DNA of 54,735 nucleotides from Ruminococcaceae bacterium UBA7212 (GTDB taxonomy: Bacteria; Bacillota; Clostridia; Oscillospirales; Acutalibacteraceae). Below the pieces are notes generated by a model. That model searched no databases. It worked only from the letters and a program-made list of their open reading frames with translations, and had not been told where the DNA came from. The translations under genes and the position numbers were made by a program. This document shows, one piece after another, positions 50,414 through 54,735 of the stretch (positions are counted from its first letter, which is position 1; each line of letters starts with the position of its first letter). The DNA lies in the NCBI GenBank assembly GCA_002490525.1, contig DKUE01000017.1:29390-84124 (forward strand), in the 5' to 3' direction.

Positions 50414-52345
50414 ATGAACAGCGGATTTATAAAAGTACGCGCCGCGTCACCGCGCGTCAGTGTGGGCGGTGTGCAAAAGAATTTGGAAAATGCACTGGCG
50501 GAAATTGAGCTCGCCAAAAAAGATAAGGTGAAAATTTTAACCTTTCCCGAGTTATATCTTTCGGGCTACACCTGCGGCGACCTGTTTTTGCAGAAAACAC
50601 TGACGGATGCGTGTATGCGCGCCCTCGAAACGATGTGCGAAAAGACCGAAAATTTGGATATGGTCATTTGCATCGGCTTGCCTGTGCGCGCAGATAATCG
50701 GCTGTATAACTGCGCGGCGGTGCTTTTTCGGGGAGAGATTTGGGGATTTGTACCGAAAACGTATATTCCGAATTACGGGGAGTATTATGAAAAGCGGTGG
50801 TTTGCGAGCGGAAAAGATTTACACGGTGAAGAGATTCGATTTGCAAATCAATTTGTAGATTGCAGTATCGGTGCCCAATTTCGGCTTTCGGATGATATTT
50901 CTATCGGTGTAGAAATCTGCGAGGATTTGTGGGTACCGAACCCGCCGAGCACCAAGCTTGCGCTTTCAGGAGCGAATATTATTGTCAATCTTTCCGCAAG
51001 CAATGAGGCGGTTACAAAAAACGATTACCGCAAAAGCATTATTGCCGCACAGAGTGCAAAATGCTTCTGCGCGTATATGTACGCCTCAGCAGGCGTTGGG
51101 GAATCCTCTACGGATTTGGTTTTTTCGGGGGCTTGCACGATTGCGGAAAACGGCGCGATTTTAGCCGAGGGCGAACGGTTTGCCTTTGACGGCAGCCGCT
51201 GTACAGCGGATATTGATATAGACAAGTTGAACGCGGAACGGATTCGGAATGGTTCGTTCTCGGACAATTATCATACAGAGAAAAGCTCTGTTTATGAAAA
51301 CGGAAATATAGATGCAAGGTCTGATTTTTCTGCGCAAACCGATTTTTCCGATGTAACACGCACCTTCAGTCCGCATCCGTTTGTGCCGTCAAATACAGCG
51401 GAAAAGGATGAACGGTGCCGTGAGATTCTGGCGATTCAAAGCCACGGATTGGCAAAACGGCTTTCGCATACGGGACTGCAAAAAGCAGTGATCGGGATTT
51501 CCGGCGGATTGGATTCCACGCTTGCGCTGTTGGTTTCTGTGCGTGCGATGGAGATTTTGAAGCTCCCGCCTGAAAATATTCTTTGTGTGACGATGCCCGG
51601 ATTCGGCACGACAGACCGCACGTATCACAATGCGGTAGCACTCATTAAAGCCTTCGGCGCACAGTTTTTGGAAATCCCGATTCGTGATGCGGCAATGCAG
51701 CATATGAAAGATATCGGACACGACCCGCAAATCCACGATATCACCTATGAAAACACGCAGGCGCGCGAGCGCACACAAATTCTGATGGACCTTGCCAACC
51801 GCCACGGTGGCATTTTGGTCGGCACGGGCGACCTCAGCGAATTGGCACTCGGATGGTGCACCTACAATGCCGACCATATGAGTATGTACGGCGTAAACGC
51901 GGGCGTACCGAAAACGCTTGTCCGTCATTTGGTGGAAAACGAGGCAGAACATCTGCCGAAAGAGATTGCCGAGATTCTGTATGATGTGTTAGATACCCCC
52001 GTCAGCCCCGAGTTGCTTCCGCCCGACGAAAACGGCAAGATTCAGCAAAAAACCGAGGACACGCTCGGACCTTACGAGGTACACGACTTTTATTTGTATC
52101 ATTTCCTTCGCTTCGGCACACGGCCTGAAAAAATGCTGTTTATGGCAAGCCGTGCGTTCGCGGGCATCTACACAGAAGAACAGTTAAAGCGCTGGCTTCA
52201 GCTGTTTATCAAACGCTTTTTCACCAATCAGTTCAAGCGTTCCTGCCTACCCGACGGTCCGAAGGTCGGTTCGGTCAGTCTTTCCCCGCGCGGTGACTGG
52301 CGCATGCCGTCCGATGCAAATATGGAGATTTGGCTGGAGTTTTAA
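50414..52345 (+). CDS. nadE: Glutamine-dependent NAD+ synthetase
   Basis: 643 aa. N-terminal nitrilase-type glutaminase with the triad Glu46 (FPELYL), Lys115 (PKTYIPN) and Cys169 (EICEDLWV). C-terminal synthetase with PP-loop GISGGLDSTL (363-368) and GDLSELALGWCTYNADHM. It makes NAD+ from deamido-NAD+, using glutamine ammonia. Full length for the two-domain type. RBS GAGGG. Own promoter and terminator. Confidence 0.97.
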   Translation: MNSGFIKVRAASPRVSVGGVQKNLENALAEIELAKKDKVKILTFPELYLSGYTCGDLFLQKTLTDACMRALETMCEKTENLDMVICIGLPVRADNRLYNCAAVLFRGEIWGFVPKTYIPNYGEYYEKRWFASGKDLHGEEIRFANQFVDCSIGAQFRLSDDISIGVEICEDLWVPNPPSTKLALSGANIIVNLSASNEAVTKNDYRKSIIAAQSAKCFCAYMYASAGVGESSTDLVFSGACTIAENGAILAEGERFAFDGSRCTADIDIDKLNAERIRNGSFSDNYHTEKSSVYENGNIDARSDFSAQTDFSDVTRTFSPHPFVPSNTAEKDERCREILAIQSHGLAKRLSHTGLQKAVIGISGGLDSTLALLVSVRAMEILKLPPENILCVTMPGFGTTDRTYHNAVALIKAFGAQFLEIPIRDAAMQHMKDIGHDPQIHDITYENTQARERTQILMDLANRHGGILVGTGDLSELALGWCTYNADHMSMYGVNAGVPKTLVRHLVENEAEHLPKEIAEILYDVLDTPVSPELLPPDENGKIQQKTEDTLGPYEVHDFYLYHFLRFGTRPEKMLFMASRAFAGIYTEEQLKRWLQLFIKRFFTNQFKRSCLPDGPKVGSVSLSPRGDWRMPSDANMEIWLEF

Positions 52346-52374
52346 AACGTATAATCCGTTTTCTACACAAATTA

Positions 52375-52402
52375 ACCCTGTACGCAGTTGTACAGGGTAT
52401 TT
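52375..52402 (+). terminator. nadE terminator
   Basis: ACCCTGTAC/GTACAGGGT stem, then ATTTGTTTT. Confidence 0.9.
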
Positions 52403-52594
52403 GTTTTGGAATCGGGCTACGGAACGTATCTCATAAGGTTTTTCTTTAGACCCGTTGAGGGCTGCATCGTACATCCGCGAGCGGACACAAAGCCCCCTGT
52501 TTGTCATTCTGAGTGTAGCGAAGAATCTCAATCAGAACAATGTAAATTCCACGCATCATAGGGAACAAACGATGACGCGGTCTGTGAAATCAAA
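52403..52594. repeat. Gene-free stretch with dispersed-repeat motifs
   Basis: Contains TGTCATTCTGAGTGTAGCGA followed by AGAATCTCA (52502-52530), the inverse-oriented relative of the motif at 20949, and a GC-rich palindrome-like segment (CATCCGCGAGCGGA). No gene. Confidence 0.55.
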
Positions 52595-52625
52595 AAGCCT
52601 CGTATTTGTTGAAAATACGAGGCTT
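52595..52625 (-). terminator. tRNA-Pro/Gly terminator
   Basis: AAGCCTCGTATTT/AAATACGAGGCTT perfect stem; on the minus strand a TTTTTG tract follows. Just behind tRNA-Gly. Confidence 0.9.
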
Positions 52626-52632
52626 ATACGGT

Positions 52633-52706
52633 TGGAGCGGCTGATGGGAGTCGAACCCACCTGTCAAGCTTGGGAAGCTTGCATTCTACCGATGAACTAC
52701 AGCCGC
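52633..52706 (-). tRNA. tRNA-Gly (anticodon CCC)
   Basis: Acceptor GCGGCTG/CAGCCGC, anticodon arm CAAGC-TTCCCAA-GCTTG, T-arm GTGGGTTCGACTCCCA, CCA encoded. Forty-one bases after tRNA-Pro, with a TGACGCAAGG/CCTTGCGTCA hairpin between them. Confidence 0.96.
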
Positions 52707-52747
52707 GTAAATGAATGACGCAAGGAGCACCCTTGCGTCATAATTTG

Positions 52748-52824
52748 TGGTCGGAGTGACGGGACTTGAACCCATGGCCTCTTGGTCCCGAACCAAGCGC
52801 GATACCAAACTTCGCCACACCCCG
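52748..52824 (-). tRNA. tRNA-Pro (anticodon CGG)
   Basis: Acceptor CGGGGTG/CACTCCG, anticodon arm CTTGG-TTCGGGA-CCAAG, T-arm ATGGGTTCAAGTCCC, CCA encoded. First gene of the minus-strand tRNA pair. Confidence 0.96.
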
Positions 52825-52852
52825 AAGTGCACACATTCTTGAATGCTAAGGT

Positions 52853-52881
52853 ATTATAATATATTCTTACAATAAAATCAA
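52853..52881 (-). promoter_or_regulatory. tRNA-Pro promoter
   Basis: Minus strand TTGATT (52876-52881), 17-base spacer, TATAAT (52853-52858). Confidence 0.8.
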
Positions 52882-53027
52882 GGCTTATTTTGAAATTTAT
52901 CGGAATTTTTGTGAAAAATAAAAAGCAGTGTGCTGATATGTTCGCACTTCTAAATTTCTTCTCGCATTTACGGTAAAGCAAAATGCTGTATATTCCATTT
53001 TAGATAACTGCCAATTCAATATGCCAA

Positions 53028-53069
53028 AAACACCCTGCACATAGATATTACTCCATATACAGGGTGTTT
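53028..53069. terminator. Terminator
   Basis: AAACACCCTG/CAGGGTGTTT stem around an AT-rich loop, behind the dockerin remnant. Confidence 0.8.
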
Positions 53070-53510
53070 CTATATATTTTTACGCACTCGAAAGCCCGAG
53101 GCGGCTTGCAGAATCCAACGGGCGTCAATCGCCGTAATTTGCCGTCACCGTTGACATCACCGAGCAGTGTTCTCACAATGGAAAATTCCATGTACCGCCC
53201 GCTACAGGAACAGCTTTGTCGCTGCCGTCATAGGCTTCTTCAAGTGCCAAGGTTAATTCCGTAAGACATGCCGCAGGCGCGATGACTTCAAAGGCCAAAA
53301 CAGCGATACTCCCTGCGGATACGGCAGTGTTGTCAATGCATGCCAGCTTGAGAACACCTGTATTCCCTGCATATACATCACACCTGTCAAAAGTTGATTC
53401 CGTACAGGAAACATATTTTAGCTTTGTATGGCCGTATTTGACGGTAAAGGTCAGTGTGCTGAGGGCGATGTTACGGATTTGCTGATTTCTTTTTGCGTGC
53501 TTTGTAAATC
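53070..53510 (-). pseudogene. Cohesin-like plus dockerin fragment, frameshifted
   Basis: One frame reads NIALSTLTFTVKYGHTKLKYVSC...GVLKLACIDNTAVSAGSIAVLAFEVIA...TLALEEAYDG, with the strand pattern of a cohesin domain. After a stop and frame change comes LGDVNGDGKL, and after a second shift TAIDARWILQAASGF-stop. Together these rebuild one dockerin type I Ca-binding repeat (DVNGDGK...DA). At least two frame changes and no proper start make it a relic of a secreted fibre-degrading protein. Confidence 0.7.
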
Positions 53511-54297
53511 GCCTTTGCCGCAATGCCGATTGCAGTCGCGGCAAGCCCCGCCGCAACGGTATTGCCACCAATCAGTAATCCTTTATACAGATTCTTTTTA
53601 TCCTTAAAATCTGCATCCGTGCGTGCGCATTCTTCAAAATCCGTATTCTGACAAACTCTTACATTCTGAATAATAAAATCATTGGTGCCGTCCGCGTGAT
53701 TGACAAAATCACCAAGTTCCTGCGCATAAGGTCCCCACTGGTTCGGACGAATCTCCACGGTCAGGCGTAAAAACTCGGGTACTTGCGACACACCGCCGTA
53801 ATTGCTTGCCCAAACGGGTGTGCCGTCCACAACTATTCGCTTGGCGTCCATTTTAAGGCATATATATGCGGCTGACCATCGTAAAGATTGTATCCGACAT
53901 CCGTCACATTGCCTTTACTGCGATACCACGGCGCATCGTAAGCGTCATAGTGAATCGCCTGCCCTGTTTTGGTCGGATTTGCAGACATAAACGAAGATTC
54001 ATATATATCCAGTTCACTGCCGTCTTTGCCCTGACTGCCGATTTTGCCTGTGCCGTCGCTTTGCAACCAAAAGGCAGACCACATACCTGTGCCGCGCGGG
54101 AAGATAACCGTTGCTTCAAAATAGCCGTACGCCTGCGAAAACAACGATACTGATTTTCCATCCAAAATTTGTCGGGTCTCAATACCGCCGGTAAAAATCC
54201 CCTCAGAAACACCGCAAACATCACAATTGTGGTCACTCCGCTGTTCGCTGTGCACAATCAAGCCTTTTTCAGAAAATTCGAGCAAATTATAAGACAA
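53471..54297 (-). pseudogene. GH16 beta-glucanase-like gene, 5'-truncated and frameshifted
   Basis: FSQAYGYFEATVIFPRGTGMWSAFWLQSDG and GSELDIYES (Glu-x-Asp-x-x-Glu catalytic motif) identify GH16 (laminarinase/lichenase type). The frame ends at HIYALKWTPSE-stop. A one-base shift continues VVDGTPVWASNYGGVSQVPEFLRLTVEIRP...FIIQNVRV, the domain's last strands, then a C-terminal hydrophobic helix and KARKKK. The domain's first strands and signal peptide are absent, with the rRNA terminator only 4 bases upstream. Non-functional as read; a base-call error could explain the shift but not the missing start. Confidence 0.82.
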
Positions 54298-54300
54298 AAA

Positions 54301-54323
54301 AGACCTGCTGATTTAGCAGGTCT
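54301..54323 (-). terminator. rRNA operon terminator
   Basis: AGACCTGCT/AGCAGGTCT stem; TTTTTTG follows on the minus strand. Confidence 0.93.
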
Positions 54324-54442
54324 CAATACACAGTGCATATAAATTACACCCTAAAAACTGAACAAAGGGAGAAGGGAAAGAAGGGAGGGAAAAACTGAGA
54401 AAAAGTGTTTCAAACTGGTGAGTTCGCTTTGGAACTCACAAA

Positions 54443-54735
<293 letters not shown>

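Noticed and set aside
51389..51952. 187-codon frame opposite nadE
   Set aside because: Antisense to the synthetase domain and without start signals.
54324..54442. 5S rRNA behind 23S
   Set aside because: The spacer is too short and lacks 5S loops and stems.

Overview
The window reads as a chromosomal piece of an anaerobic, spore-forming Clostridium-class Firmicute, most like the Oscillospiraceae/Ruminococcaceae. The signs are SpoIIID and an alpha/beta small acid-soluble spore protein, an M-box and a SAM-I riboswitch, RqcH, a membrane pyrophosphatase, a domain-swapped GH3 beta-glucosidase, an araBAD operon, and cohesin- and dockerin-like fragments. No species can be named from sequence alone.

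Layout. 0-5 kb: a plant-glycan operon on the minus strand (GH43, LUD-domain protein, GH3) ending in a truncated regulator remnant, then an SDR oxidoreductase. 5.8-8.7 kb: a YgjP-type metallopeptidase, a broken IS110 element and a membrane metallophosphoesterase. 8.9-15.2 kb: hppA behind a consensus promoter, an LYHGS-motif protein, a kinase/hydrolase pair, and mgtE behind an M-box riboswitch. 15.2-21 kb: small conserved proteins, an NYN/LOTUS protein, an aldolase-type enzyme, and a tRNA-Thr/tRNA-Tyr unit carrying a duplicated tRNA 3' end. 21-26 kb: araB-araA-araD diverging from a TetR regulator. 26-31 kb: acetyltransferase, HAD phosphatase, membrane acyltransferase, SAM riboswitch-metK, and an unassigned structured RNA in front of a DUF378 gene. 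31-38.3 kb: a minus-strand housekeeping series, ileS-DUF1858-trmK-nif3-rqcH-FMN reductase.

38.4-48.2 kb: a probable integrated mobile element of about 9.8 kb, bounded by a perfect 23-bp direct repeat whose left copy lies just upstream of the ileS promoter -35 box. It encodes an IS30-like stand-alone HTH protein, small phage/plasmid-type proteins, a replication initiator with in-gene repeats followed by an AT-rich stretch (candidate origin), a sigma-like factor, an anchored protein, a 1176-residue LPXTG-type surface protein with about eight SpaA/Cna-B modules, a small DNA-binding protein and a full-length IS30-type DDE transposase. No integrase, relaxase or conjugation gene was seen.

48.2-54.7 kb: spoIIID, a SASP gene, alaA, glutamine-dependent nadE, a tRNA-Pro/tRNA-Gly pair, decayed GH16 and cohesin/dockerin coding remnants, and the 3' end of a 23S rRNA gene with a terminator but no 5S gene behind it.

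How the parts connect: GH43 and GH3 would release pentoses and glucose from plant fibre, and AraB/A/D would move arabinose into the pentose phosphate pathway. The TetR gene next to araB is a candidate local regulator. Mg2+ and methionine/SAM supply are each controlled by a riboswitch.
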